From Rhizobiales bacterium TMED168 (GTDB lineage: Bacteria > Pseudomonadota > Alphaproteobacteria > MED-G09): a DNA stretch of 64,000 bases. A program made the position numbers and the translations under genes. Below the pieces are notes generated by a model, which worked only from the letters and a program-made list of their open reading frames with translations, searched no databases and was not told the DNA's origin. The stretch's first letter is position 1; every line of letters begins with the position of its first letter. The stretch is from contig NHHR02000013.1 of assembly GCA_002170885.2 (NCBI GenBank), positions 10,314-74,313 of the forward strand, read 5' to 3'. Shown here one piece after another: positions 1 through 8,421 of this stretch.

Positions 1-2498
1 GTAACTCTTCCTGCTGGACAAATTCCTGCTTGAAGATATTCTTGAATTTCATTCTCTTCCAAAGAGTCCCTAAAAACGTATGGGCTTGACTGAACCAAAG
101 AACAATCTGAAATATTATTTGTCTCCATCCTTGAAACTAAATCAGATAAAAGAATATTATCCTCTCCAAATAAACCAATAGTATCTTCTTTTTCAATCTC
201 CCACCAATCAACAGTAAAGACTAAATTATCAATATTTTTTGGTTCATACATAATTCCCAAAGAAATATTTGTAGACTCCTCGGGTCTTAAATTTTTACTA
301 CCCCTCGCAACTCTTTGAAATGAATAATCACAATAATCTATCTCACCGTTGTTATTTATTTGTTGAAGACATAAAAGAGCATCAACTCCGAAAATTTGTC
401 TCGAAACTATTGTCTCATTAACCTGGACAAGATTAGGAACTCTAAATCCTTTTGACCATGATCCTCTAAAATAAAAACTATCATCAAGCTGCCAGCCAAA
501 ACTTATTTTTGGCACTGATTTACTGCCAATATCAGAAAAGTCCTCATATCTAGCCGCTAACTGAAGATCAAAATTTTTAATAAAAAGAACACCCATTTCA
601 TTAGATATCAAAGGTATTCCAAACTCAACAAAAGCTGAGAAAACATCTCTTTTCCCTGAATTATCAGGCGTAGGGCTGGAATTCATAACATCACTAACAA
701 ATGGAAATGTGTCGCCATCCCTATCAGTATATTGGATAGTTCCGTCAAGTCTTGGATCTCTATCATCTTCAAAAGAGTCCTCGCGATATTCAGCACCAAG
801 AGCTATAGATGTATATCCACCAGGACTTTTAATAAAATCAACATTATTAAATCTAAAATCGATACTATTTAGTTTTCTTTTACCTTTCCTGTAAACATCA
901 ATGATTGCATCCTGAACTGCGCCATCGATATTTGGTGTTCCATCTTGACTTGTAAGAAGATATTTATCGAAGTCTCCACCGCCGTTAAATGGATTATAAG
1001 CCTCAGGAGTAGAAATTGATAAAGCTTGCTCCATTAAAGAGTTAGATAATCTATTACTTGTAACATCATCAGATGAAGCTTCAGAAATAAATCCAGCAAT
1101 TTCCCAATCCCAATTCTGCAACGACCCCCTAAAACCTTGCAATATTCTATAAGTATCTTTTTCAACATTTATCTTTCTTGGCCCTATATCTACATAGCGA
1201 TAGTTGTCTATAATTATAGATAACCCTTCTTCAGGAATTCCAGGGGAATCACTCTCGTTTAAACGATTAGTATTTACAGTACCATCAGCAAATACTTTAG
1301 CACCGAAAGGATTCCAATAATTACTTGGAGGAACTATCAACCTAGACGAGGAAAATGTTGCTGAAGGACTATTATTTTGTTTTGTTTTAGAACTGTAAAA
1401 AGAAAATTCTGTAAAACTTTCAACACCATTTTTAAATTCATGCGAAAGGTCAAATTGAAAATTATCCCTTTCTAAATCAGATATTACCCATCTTTCTTGA
1501 TTTAAATTATATCGCTTAGTTGAAGTATCTTTGGCAATACAAGAATGATTTTCGAGATCAACTAAACACTTTGGGTCTGATGACGGAAAAATTTCAAATT
1601 CCCCTGAACTATCAGTTAGACCTCTTTCTTTATAAAAATCATACCCTTTTATATTATCTACGAAATCAAATTGTCCATAAGGTGAATTTATAGAATTTCT
1701 TCTAAATCTTGTCGTTGCCCATTCAGTATTTTTAATTTGAGGAAAATCTCTCCAATCAGATATACCCATTCTTTCATCTTCACTAGCCTTAATTGGTTCT
1801 CTCTCATAATGATTGTAACTAATGTGAATACTAGTTTTGTTTGAATTATAGCTTGATCCAAAATTAAAACCAAACTGGTAATCAGATCTATCAAAATTTT
1901 CAAATTCAGAATTTTTAAAATTAAATTCGAAACTCTCTTTATTTTTCTTAGTTACAAAATTAATGACTCCTGCAACAGCATCAGCACCATATATTGCTGA
2001 AGAACCATCTCTTAAAACCTCAACTCTTTCAATACCGTTAACAGGTATAATATTTGTATTAACAGAATTAACGGGAACGAAACTTCCACCAACTGACTCG
2101 GATTGAAAACTTGGAGAATTAATCAATCTTCTGCCATTCATAAGAACGAGAGTATTGCCAGTTCCAAGATTTCTTAGATTAAATGCACCCATATCACCAC
2201 GGGCACTATTTACTCCAGCTATTGCATTACCAGCATCATTAAAGCGATTGGTACCATTTTCAGTAAGACTCATAATAAGGTCGTCGCCAGAATCAATACC
2301 TAAAACTTTTATTTCTTCAGAATTAATTATTGTAACTGGCAAAATTTTCTTTAAATTTTGGTTATTTATTCGACTTCCAACAACTAATATCTCTTCAATA
2401 TCGTTATCACTTGCTTTAATTGAGATGGGCATAGCAAAGATAACAACAATAAGGCTATAAATAATATTTTTCAGAATTTTATGATCGAATATTTTCAT
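1..2498 (-). CDS. TonB-dependent outer-membrane receptor, C-terminus cut by window edge
   Basis: The reading frame is open from an ATG at 2498 to the left edge, about 832 codons without a stop, so the barrel end lies outside the window. The N-terminus has a lysine-bearing start and a hydrophobic signal segment ending near residue 28 (ISIKA), followed directly by a TonB-box-like stretch IEEILVVGSRI. The plug domain is clear: NLGTGNTLVLMNGRRL, then GIERVEVLRDGSSAIYGADA and GVINFVTKK. Such receptors take up siderophores, vitamins or oligomers across the outer membrane using TonB-ExbBD energy; nothing here tells the substrate. It is divergent from cysK. It belongs to the subgroup with the RDGSSAIYGADA plug motif, distinct from the two receptors at 9.5 and 12.5 kb. 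Confidence 0.93.
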   Translation of the reverse strand, partial: MKIFDHKILKNIIYSLIVVIFAMPISIKASDNDIEEILVVGSRINNQNLKKILPVTIINSEEIKVLGIDSGDDLIMSLTENGTNRFNDAGNAIAGVNSARGDMGAFNLRNLGTGNTLVLMNGRRLINSPSFQSESVGGSFVPVNSVNTNIIPVNGIERVEVLRDGSSAIYGADAVAGVINFVTKKNKESFEFNFKNSEFENFDRSDYQFGFNFGSSYNSNKTSIHISYNHYEREPIKASEDERMGISDWRDFPQIKNTEWATTRFRRNSINSPYGQFDFVDNIKGYDFYKERGLTDSSGEFEIFPSSDPKCLVDLENHSCIAKDTSTKRYNLNQERWVISDLERDNFQFDLSHEFKNGVESFTEFSFYSSKTKQNNSPSATFSSSRLIVPPSNYWNPFGAKVFADGTVNTNRLNESDSPGIPEEGLSIIIDNYRYVDIGPRKINVEKDTYRILQGFRGSLQNWDWEIAGFISEASSDDVTSNRLSNSLMEQALSISTPEAYNPFNGGGDFDKYLLTSQDGTPNIDGAVQDAIIDVYRKGKRKLNSIDFRFNNVDFIKSPGGYTSIALGAEYREDSFEDDRDPRLDGTIQYTDRDGDTFPFVSDVMNSSPTPDNSGKRDVFSAFVEFGIPLISNEMGVLFIKNFDLQLAARYEDFSDIGSKSVPKISFGWQLDDSFYFRGSWSKGFRVPNLVQVNETIVSRQIFGVDALLCLQQINNNGEIDYCDYSFQRVARGSKNLRPEESTNISLGIMYEPKNIDNLVFTVDWWEIEKEDTIGLFGEDNILLSDLVSRMETNNISDCSLVQSSPYVFRDSLEENEIQEYLQAGICPAGRV

Positions 2499-2593
2499 TA
2501 TATTTTCTATATTAATTTTAATTCTACTCTTGTAGATAAAAAAAAGTAATTTTTAAAGGTAAATATAATCTTTAATGTGTGACAAAAGGTAAT

Positions 2594-3592
2594 ATGCAGA
2601 AAAAAAATAATATTATTGAAATGATAGGGAATACCCCTTTGATATACTTAAAAGGTGCATCTGAAGAGACAGGTTGTAAGATCTATGGGAAAGCTGAATT
2701 CTTAAATCCTGGTCAGTCCGTAAAAGATAGGGCGGCACTATACATAATTAAAGATGCTGAAAAAAAACAATTAATAGAAAAAGGAGGAATGATTGTTGAA
2801 GGGACGGCTGGTAATACTGGTATTGGTCTATCGTTGGTTGGAAATGCAATGGGATACAGAACAACAATCGTTATACCTGATACACAATCTAAAGAGAAAA
2901 AAGACGCAATTAAGTTCTCAGGAGCAGACTTAATTGAAGTACCTGCTGTTCCTTATAAAGATAATAACAATTATATTAAATATTCAGGAAAATTAGCGGA
3001 AAAATTAAATAGAAAACTTAAAAATGGAGCATTTTGGTCAAATCAATTTGATAATATTGCAAATCGAGATGCACATATTAATACAACAGGTCCTGAAATA
3101 TGGTCGCAAACAGATGGAAAAATTGATGCTTTTATTTGTGCTATTGGAACAGGAGGCACATTATCTGGAGTTGGATCCTTCTTAAAATCGAAAAATAAAG
3201 AAATAAAAATTGGATTAGCTGATCCAATGGGAGCAGCTATGTATAATTTTTTTAAAAATGGGGAACTAAAAGCTGAAGGTTCTTCAATTACTGAAGGTAT
3301 TGGCCAAGGAAGAGAAACAGAAAATATAAAGGGTATGTGCGTTGATTACCCTTTTAGAGTTGAAGATGAAGAAGCATTAAAAATTTTATATGATTTAATT
3401 GAATTTGAAGGTTTATTTTTGGGATTATCATCAGGAATAAATATCGCTGGGGCTAAGAAATTAGCAAAAGAATTGGGTGAAGGGAAAACAATAGTTACTA
3501 TATTGTGTGACCTTGCAAATCGCTATCAAAATAAAATGTTTAACGCTAGTTTTTTGAGAGAAAATAATTTACCAATACCCAATTGGCTCTAA
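2594..3592 (+). CDS. cysK: cysteine synthase A (O-acetylserine thiol-lyase), PLP-dependent
   Basis: This enzyme makes L-cysteine from O-acetylserine and sulfide. Visible motifs are MIGNTPLIYLK at the N-terminus, the PLP lysine in NPGQSVKDRA (about K44), the phosphate-binding/substrate loop EGTAGNTGIG (about 71-80) and GTGGTLSG in the second half. At 332 aa it is somewhat longer than E. coli CysK, as in the alphaproteobacterial/eukaryotic-like branch. An upstream in-frame GTG exists at 2579, but the ATG at 2594 is preferred because AAAAGG sits 4 nt before it. A TATAAT at 2564-2569 would give a very short leader. A cystathionine beta-synthase or cysteine synthase B role is possible but less likely. 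Confidence 0.9.
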   Translation: MQKKNNIIEMIGNTPLIYLKGASEETGCKIYGKAEFLNPGQSVKDRAALYIIKDAEKKQLIEKGGMIVEGTAGNTGIGLSLVGNAMGYRTTIVIPDTQSKEKKDAIKFSGADLIEVPAVPYKDNNNYIKYSGKLAEKLNRKLKNGAFWSNQFDNIANRDAHINTTGPEIWSQTDGKIDAFICAIGTGGTLSGVGSFLKSKNKEIKIGLADPMGAAMYNFFKNGELKAEGSSITEGIGQGRETENIKGMCVDYPFRVEDEEALKILYDLIEFEGLFLGLSSGINIAGAKKLAKELGEGKTIVTILCDLANRYQNKMFNASFLRENNLPIPNWL

Positions 3593-3593
3593 T

Positions 3594-3722
3594 ATGTTAG
3601 ATAGTATAAAAGAATTTTGTAAACGTTATTTTTGGCTTTGGATAATTTATCAGGCTATTAAGGGAGCCATCACAACATCTCTAATATGGGTGCCGCTTAT
3701 TTATTATTATTTTATTAATTAA
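3594..3722 (+). CDS. 42-aa membrane microprotein, unknown
   Basis: A short frame starts 1 nt after the cysK stop and ends 5 nt before the next gene, so it fits exactly in an otherwise unexplained gap. It begins MLDSIKEFCKRYFWLWIIYQ, followed by a hydrophobic segment rich in I, L, W and Y that ends at YYYFIN. One transmembrane helix is likely, with a positively charged N-terminal side. I do not recognise the family. The tight spacing suggests co-translation with cysK and the following gene. Confidence 0.5.
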   Translation: MLDSIKEFCKRYFWLWIIYQAIKGAITTSLIWVPLIYYYFIN

Positions 3723-3727
3723 ATTCA

Positions 3728-4540
3728 ATGACAGAAAATTATACACAAAGTGAAGATTTTAAAAAAGAATCTATTTCTTTATACGAAATACTAGAAAACC
3801 AAAAAGAAGAAGTCTTTAGTGCTAAAACACAATTTAAAGACTGGACTATCAACGACGTTCTTTATCACCTTCATGTTTTTAATAATGCCGCTTATTTATC
3901 TCTAACTAATGAGGAAAAGTTTTCTGAATTTATGAAAGATTTCTATAAAGCAATTAAAAGCGGAGTTACTGCTCGAGAGTATGAGAAAAAATTATCCAAT
4001 AGTCTCTCAGGAAAAGAATTAATAAATCTTTGGAAAGATGAATTTTCTAGAGTTGCTGAAGCATTCGCAAAAGCTGATCCAAAAAAAAGAGTAAAATGGG
4101 CTGGCCCAGATATGAGTGTAAGATCAAGTATATCAGCTAGACATATGGAAACTTGGTCTCATGGGCAAGAAGTATTTGATCAACTAGGTATTAAGAGAGT
4201 CAATACTGACAGAATAAGAAATATTGTCATAATTGGGATAAATACATTTGGTTGGACTTTTATAAATCGATCTCTTGATGTTCCTAAAAAAGTACCAATG
4301 ATTATTCTTTACTCTCCTTCTAATAAAAAATGGGAGTGGAATACTGATAACAACAGTGACTCAATAACTGGTGATGCAACTGAATTTTGCCAAGTTGTTA
4401 CACAAGTAAGAAACATAAAAGATACAAAACTAAAAGTAGAAGGAAGTATTGCAAAAAAGTGGATGTCAATTGCTCAATGTTTCGCTGGGCCTCCAGAAGA
4501 TCCTCCACTTAAGGGTTGTCGTTATACTAAGGAAATTTAA
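3728..4540 (+). CDS. DinB/MDMPI-fold metal-binding protein (TIGR03084-like)
   Basis: The 270-aa protein resembles the mycothiol-dependent maleylpyruvate isomerase N-terminal (DinB-like) four-helix fold. Candidate metal ligands are histidines in YHLHVF (about H47/H49) and in the later ARHMETWSHGQEV block, which carries the H-x3-W-x-HG pattern of the family. A C-terminal domain with NRSLDVPK and GDATEFCQVV resembles the SCP2-like tail of TIGR03084 members. The thiol cofactor and substrate are unknown; alphaproteobacteria do not make mycothiol, so a glutathione-linked or other role is inferred only. The stop is 1 nt before the next start, so the two are probably co-translated. Confidence 0.7.
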   Translation: MTENYTQSEDFKKESISLYEILENQKEEVFSAKTQFKDWTINDVLYHLHVFNNAAYLSLTNEEKFSEFMKDFYKAIKSGVTAREYEKKLSNSLSGKELINLWKDEFSRVAEAFAKADPKKRVKWAGPDMSVRSSISARHMETWSHGQEVFDQLGIKRVNTDRIRNIVIIGINTFGWTFINRSLDVPKKVPMIILYSPSNKKWEWNTDNNSDSITGDATEFCQVVTQVRNIKDTKLKVEGSIAKKWMSIAQCFAGPPEDPPLKGCRYTKEI

Positions 4541-4541
4541 A

Positions 4542-5033
4542 ATGGATAATCTTACTAAGCTATCTTCTGAAATAGCCACTATAATAAGGAAAAATAAACA
4601 AACAGTTTCAGTAATTGAATCGTCCTCAGGGGGATTAATATCTTCAGCTCTTCTATCTCAAGAGGGTGCATCAGCCTATTACATGGGAGGCCAAGTTATT
4701 TATACTATGCAATCAATTAGAGCTATAACCAATCTAAGGATGAGAGACTTAAAAGAAAAAAATATAAGGTCAAGTAGCGAGCCATTTGCATTACTTATTG
4801 CTCAAAAATCATGCGATTTATATAAAACTGATTGGGCAATCGGTGAAAGTGGTGCAGCTGGTCCAACAGGAAATGGATATGGCGATCCTCCAGGATATTC
4901 GTGTTTTGCTATTGCTGGCAAGCAAGAAAAAACCTCCCATATATATACTGACTCGAAGGTAAGAGTAGAAAATATGCAGGCTTTCGCAAAAGCTTCTTTA
5001 GAGCAATTTTTAAATATTCTAAAAACTAATTAG
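4542..5033 (+). CDS. CinA C-terminal family protein (PncC-like, catalytic lysine apparently missing)
   Basis: The 163-aa protein has the CinA/PncC amidohydrolase fold signatures: IESSSGGLISSALL corresponds to the family AESCTGG block, and GESGAAGPTGNGYGDPPGYS corresponds to the GIAGPGGG block. Classical NMN deamidases use a Ser in the first block and a Lys soon after. The Ser is kept, but the segment VIYTMQSIRAIT has no Lys at the expected place. The start ATG at 4542 is preferred over an upstream in-frame ATG at 4449 that would overlap the previous gene by 31 codons. Its 3' end overlaps the convergent regA by 8 nt. NMN deamidase activity is therefore uncertain. Confidence 0.72.
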   Translation: MDNLTKLSSEIATIIRKNKQTVSVIESSSGGLISSALLSQEGASAYYMGGQVIYTMQSIRAITNLRMRDLKEKNIRSSSEPFALLIAQKSCDLYKTDWAIGESGAAGPTGNGYGDPPGYSCFAIAGKQEKTSHIYTDSKVRVENMQAFAKASLEQFLNILKTN

Positions 5034-5565
5034 GGGCTCTCTTCGATAATATCCTTTGAAGTGTTCGTCTGTGCATTTTCAATCTTCTTGCAGTTTCAGA
5101 AACATTTTTATCACATAGTTCATATACTCTCTGTATATGCTCCCATCTAACTCTATTAGCGCTCATGGGTTCTTCTGGAGGGGAAGCTTTTTGGCTTGAG
5201 GGCGCAAAAAGTGCAGAACATATATCATCGATACCTGCTGGTTTTGATAAATAATCAATTGCCCCAACTTTAATAGCTGATACGGCATTAGCAATATTAC
5301 CAAATCCAGTTAGTATTACTGATCTAGATTTTGGATTTACTTTTTGAAGCTCTAAAATAACTTCAAGACCATCGCCATCATCTAGTCTTAGGTCAATTAC
5401 TCCAAAATGAATATCATTTTTGCTAATAATTTCTTTAGCTTCAGCGACCGACTTTGCTACTAAAGTATTATGCCCTCTTCTTTCAAAAGCTCTTGAAAGT
5501 TGGTTTAACCATGTCTGATCATCATCTACTATAATAATATTTTTATCTGCTTCTAAGTCATTCAT
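5026..5565 (-). CDS. regA: redox response regulator RegA/PrrA/ActR
   Basis: This is the DNA-binding partner of RegB, which in alphaproteobacteria controls respiration, carbon and nitrogen fixation and photosynthesis genes in response to redox state. The receiver domain has the acidic pocket VDDDQ (about 14-18), the phosphoacceptor in FGVIDLRLDDGDG (about D58) and the SKPAG lysine. The C-terminal Fis-type helix-turn-helix NVSETARRLKMHRRTLQRIL is nearly invariant in RegA proteins and is diagnostic. It is 179 aa, a normal length. The gene lies 29 nt downstream of regB on the same strand. Confidence 0.95.
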   Translation of the reverse strand: MNDLEADKNIIIVDDDQTWLNQLSRAFERRGHNTLVAKSVAEAKEIISKNDIHFGVIDLRLDDGDGLEVILELQKVNPKSRSVILTGFGNIANAVSAIKVGAIDYLSKPAGIDDICSALFAPSSQKASPPEEPMSANRVRWEHIQRVYELCDKNVSETARRLKMHRRTLQRILSKRAPN

Positions 5566-5594
5566 AATATCTATATGGGTACTTTTTTTTAATT

Positions 5595-6890
5595 TTAAAG
5601 TCTTTTGCCAGTTGGTATCATAACAGATACAACTGCACCAGTCTCTGGAAAGGGTCTATTACTTGCTGTAATCTTTATCCCAAGCCTTTCAAGTAAAGTT
5701 TTAGAAATAAAAAAACCTAGACCTAACCCTGAACCCTTATCATCTTTTTGTAAATTTGATCTAGTGGAAACATAAGGATCTCCTAGTCTATTTAAAATAG
5801 AATTTGAAAAACCTCTTCCGTTATCTAAAATTTCTAGTTCAATATTGTCGTGTTTATAAGATACATTTAGTTCAACAATACTAGTAGTAAATTCAGCAGC
5901 ATTTTCAACAATATTAGATAATCCTAGAAGTAATTCTGATTTTCTTAGTAATAGAAATTTTTTTAATTTAAGGTCATTATTTTGAAAATTAATAATAAAC
6001 TCTATTCCTTTAGCTTTAATTAATTCACAAATTTCTTCCAAAAGAGCTTGTAATTCTATTTTTGTAATTAAGTCATCATCACTTGATGGCTTTTCCCCTA
6101 GAGAGCCAAGAATTGTTTTACACTTCTCGACCTCCTCAGAAAGAATAATTAAATCTTTTTTCGAACTTTCAGAAATATCGCTTTCATTCTTTAATTCATT
6201 TGCAATAAGACTTATTGTACCCAAAGGAGTTCCCAAATGATGGGCTGCAGCTGCGGCAAGTCCATCCAAAGATGATAGATTTTTTTCATTTACTAATAAA
6301 TCTTCTGCGATTTTTAAAGCGGCTGATGTTTTTCTTGAGTCATCAGTTAGGCCGCCAGCATAAAAAGTTAAAAACAAAATTGTAACAAATAAAGAGATCC
6401 ACATACCAATTATAAAAATTAGAGGAATAGTTAAATCTAAACTTTCATTAACCAATGGATAATTAAAAAAGCCTAGTATAGTGATTAAAAATATTGTTAG
6501 TACAATAAGTATTGATGTCGATCTTATAGGCAAGCTTGTAACAGTTATTGCAATGTGAGTTAAAAATAAAACAACAAAAGGATTTGAAAGACCTCCAGTA
6601 AAAAAAATCATCAAAGCAAGTTGTATAATATCTGCGGCAATAACAAATGTAGTTGAGGTTTCATTCAATCTATTATTAATTGAGTAACCTGGATAAAGTG
6701 CAAAATTTGAAATAGCTAAGGCCAAAATTGTAAGAGAAATCTCAACCAAAGGTAATTGAAAATTCATGAAATAATGCACAATAAAGCATGTAATAGTTTG
6801 ACCTAAGACAGCTATCCACCTTAAATTTACAAGAGTTTTGACTCTTATCCCGAGACCTAAACTTGATATATTTTCGTTTTTATTTTTCAT
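5595..6890 (-). CDS. regB: redox sensor histidine kinase RegB/PrrB/ActS
   Basis: The 431-aa membrane kinase has about six hydrophobic segments (residues 20-180), including the ubiquinone-binding motif GGLSNPF (99-105) conserved in RegB. The H-box is LAAAAAHHLGTPLGTI, with phospho-His expected at H217. The residue after it is His rather than the usual Glu. The redox-box cysteine is present in EEVEKCKTIL (about C257). The ATP-binding part shows NIVENAAEF, LDNGRGFS and GSGLGLGFFIS. It overlaps the upstream HAD gene by 11 nt and is followed by regA, so the three form an operon. SenC/Sco, often beside regB in relatives, is elsewhere (46.0 kb). Confidence 0.94.
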   Translation of the reverse strand: MKNKNENISSLGLGIRVKTLVNLRWIAVLGQTITCFIVHYFMNFQLPLVEISLTILALAISNFALYPGYSINNRLNETSTTFVIAADIIQLALMIFFTGGLSNPFVVLFLTHIAITVTSLPIRSTSILIVLTIFLITILGFFNYPLVNESLDLTIPLIFIIGMWISLFVTILFLTFYAGGLTDDSRKTSAALKIAEDLLVNEKNLSSLDGLAAAAAHHLGTPLGTISLIANELKNESDISESSKKDLIILSEEVEKCKTILGSLGEKPSSDDDLITKIELQALLEEICELIKAKGIEFIINFQNNDLKLKKFLLLRKSELLLGLSNIVENAAEFTTSIVELNVSYKHDNIELEILDNGRGFSNSILNRLGDPYVSTRSNLQKDDKGSGLGLGFFISKTLLERLGIKITASNRPFPETGAVVSVMIPTGKRL

Positions 6891-7512
6891 TTAATTTAAT
6901 ATAATTCTTTACTTCTCTGATCGCATCATCTGGATCTATTACCTTTATTGTCGTCATACCAATTTTTCTAGCTGGTTTTAAATTTATTCCCAAATCGTCA
7001 AGGTAAATACATTCTGTTGGATCAACACCTAGGGCATCACATGACATATAATAAATTTTAGGATCAGGCTTCCTGAGTCCTACTTTTGAAGACTCAATTA
7101 TATGATCAAAAATTTCCATTACTTTTGAGGCATCATTCAAGTGGTTAATCCTTTCTTTTTTATCATTTTGAATATTATTAGTAATACAACCCAGCTTAAA
7201 ATTATTTTTTAAAAGTAAAAGAAAATCAACCATTGATTCTCTAATTTCACCAGATAATAATTTTACAACTTTTTTTCCAGAAATTTCATATCCTCGCTTT
7301 TTAGACTCAATAGAAAATAATTCATCAAATTCATCTAGACCAATATCATTTCTCTCAAATTTTGCCCATGCATTATTGTTAGGATTTTCAGAATTAATAG
7401 ACCTAATTATATCTTTGGGAAAATTATTGCTCAACTCAAATTTATTAAATGCCTCAAATGGACTGGATGTAATTACTCCGCCAAAGTCCCAAATAATTGC
7501 TTTATAATTCAT
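6880..7512 (-). CDS. HAD-superfamily hydrolase, subfamily IA
   Basis: Motif I is WDFGGVITSS, motif II GCITNN, the lysine of motif III lies in KVGLRKPDPKIY, and motif IV is YLDDLGINLKPAR. The cap domain lies between motifs I and II. The second Asp of the common DxD is Gly, as in HAD proteins related to the epoxide-hydrolase N-terminal/ACAD10-type branch; the substrate is unknown. I chose the ATG at 7512 over an upstream TTG at 7524 because GGAGAAAG sits just before it. The 3' end overlaps regB by 11 nt, so it is the first gene of the regB-regA operon. Confidence 0.8.
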   Translation of the reverse strand: MNYKAIIWDFGGVITSSPFEAFNKFELSNNFPKDIIRSINSENPNNNAWAKFERNDIGLDEFDELFSIESKKRGYEISGKKVVKLLSGEIRESMVDFLLLLKNNFKLGCITNNIQNDKKERINHLNDASKVMEIFDHIIESSKVGLRKPDPKIYYMSCDALGVDPTECIYLDDLGINLKPARKIGMTTIKVIDPDDAIREVKNYIKLNEK

Positions 7513-7599
7513 ATCTTTCTCCAAAAATTTATAATAACCTTCTTAAATATAACAGGCTAGAGTTGATTACAGAGTTTAAATACATAGAATGAAAAAATA

Positions 7600-8364
7600 A
7601 TGAAAAAAATTATATTACTATTATTACTTATTTTTCAATTTACTAATCTTAAAGCTAATACCGAACTAAAGTATTCAGCTTATTTAGGTGGGTTTCAGGT
7701 AGCCAATATATTTTATTCAACAGGGTTAGAAAATGATAAATGGAAGATTAAAACTACTATAACTGCATCTGGATTAGTTGACGTTTTTGTTAGTTTCACT
7801 TTTTCGGCTGAAAGTAGTGGTAAGTATATAAATGATAGATTGATTACCGATACCTATAATTTCTCATACGAAATCAAAAATAAAAATAAATCAAGATTCG
7901 CAGAAATTCTTTATAAAAATGGTATACCAATATCAGTTACTGCTAAGCCAAAATATAAAGGTGAAGATATACCGACACCAGATTTCTTAAAAAAATATGG
8001 TGAGAAGTCAAGTGATCCAAATAGTGCTTTCGTTGTATCAAATAAGCTTGCCAATCCCTGTTTAGAAAATAGTAGAAGTTTTGACGGAATAAGATCATAT
8101 GAAATTTTGATGAGTGAAAAATCAAAAAAAAGCAAACTAACTATTGGTGATTTAGACTACGATACTACTATTTGTCGTGGTTCATTTAACGCAATAGTTG
8201 GTTACAATGAAAGTAATTTTTTAGAAACTGCATCTGAAGAAAACGCTATAACATATTGGTATTCATTTTTTGAAAAGGAAAAAATGTGGGTACCCATCAA
8301 ATTTACAATTGATACACCTTTGGGGGCACTTGTGATTAAGGCCAAAGAAATAAAAAAACTATAG
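7600..8364 (+). CDS. DUF3108 periplasmic protein
   Basis: The 254-aa protein starts with a signal peptide (MKKIILLLLLIFQFTNLKA). The body begins TELKYSAYLGGFQVANI, matching the start of DUF3108 proteins, which are predicted periplasmic beta-rich proteins. Later blocks are DPNSAFVVSN and a C-terminal IDTPLGALVIKAKEI. Two cysteines (in NPCLEN and TTICRG) could form a disulfide. Function is unknown. It is divergent from the HAD-regB-regA operon. Confidence 0.75.
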   Translation: MKKIILLLLLIFQFTNLKANTELKYSAYLGGFQVANIFYSTGLENDKWKIKTTITASGLVDVFVSFTFSAESSGKYINDRLITDTYNFSYEIKNKNKSRFAEILYKNGIPISVTAKPKYKGEDIPTPDFLKKYGEKSSDPNSAFVVSNKLANPCLENSRSFDGIRSYEILMSEKSKKSKLTIGDLDYDTTICRGSFNAIVGYNESNFLETASEENAITYWYSFFEKEKMWVPIKFTIDTPLGALVIKAKEIKKL

Positions 8365-8372
8365 GATTAATT

Positions 8373-8420
8373 ATGAAATTCGAAAATATTCCTAAAAAAA
8401 AGAAACTTAAATTTTTATAA
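8373..8420 (+). CDS. possible 15-aa lysine-rich peptide
   Basis: A minimal frame, MKFENIPKKKKLKFL, lies in the 57-nt gap between the DUF3108 gene and the oxygenase gene, ending 1 nt before the next ATG. It could be a leader that couples translation of the oxygenase gene, or chance in AT-rich DNA. I see no independent support beyond position and the highly basic composition. Confidence 0.2.
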   Translation: MKFENIPKKKKLKFL

Positions 8421-8421
8421 A

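Noticed and set aside
1688..1903. 71-codon minus-strand frame inside the first receptor gene
   Set aside because: It is in a different frame from the open receptor frame and has no family-like sequence; it is a shadow.
2579..2593. GTG start of cysK giving five extra residues
   Set aside because: The ATG at 2594 has a ribosome site directly before it and fits the family N-terminus better.
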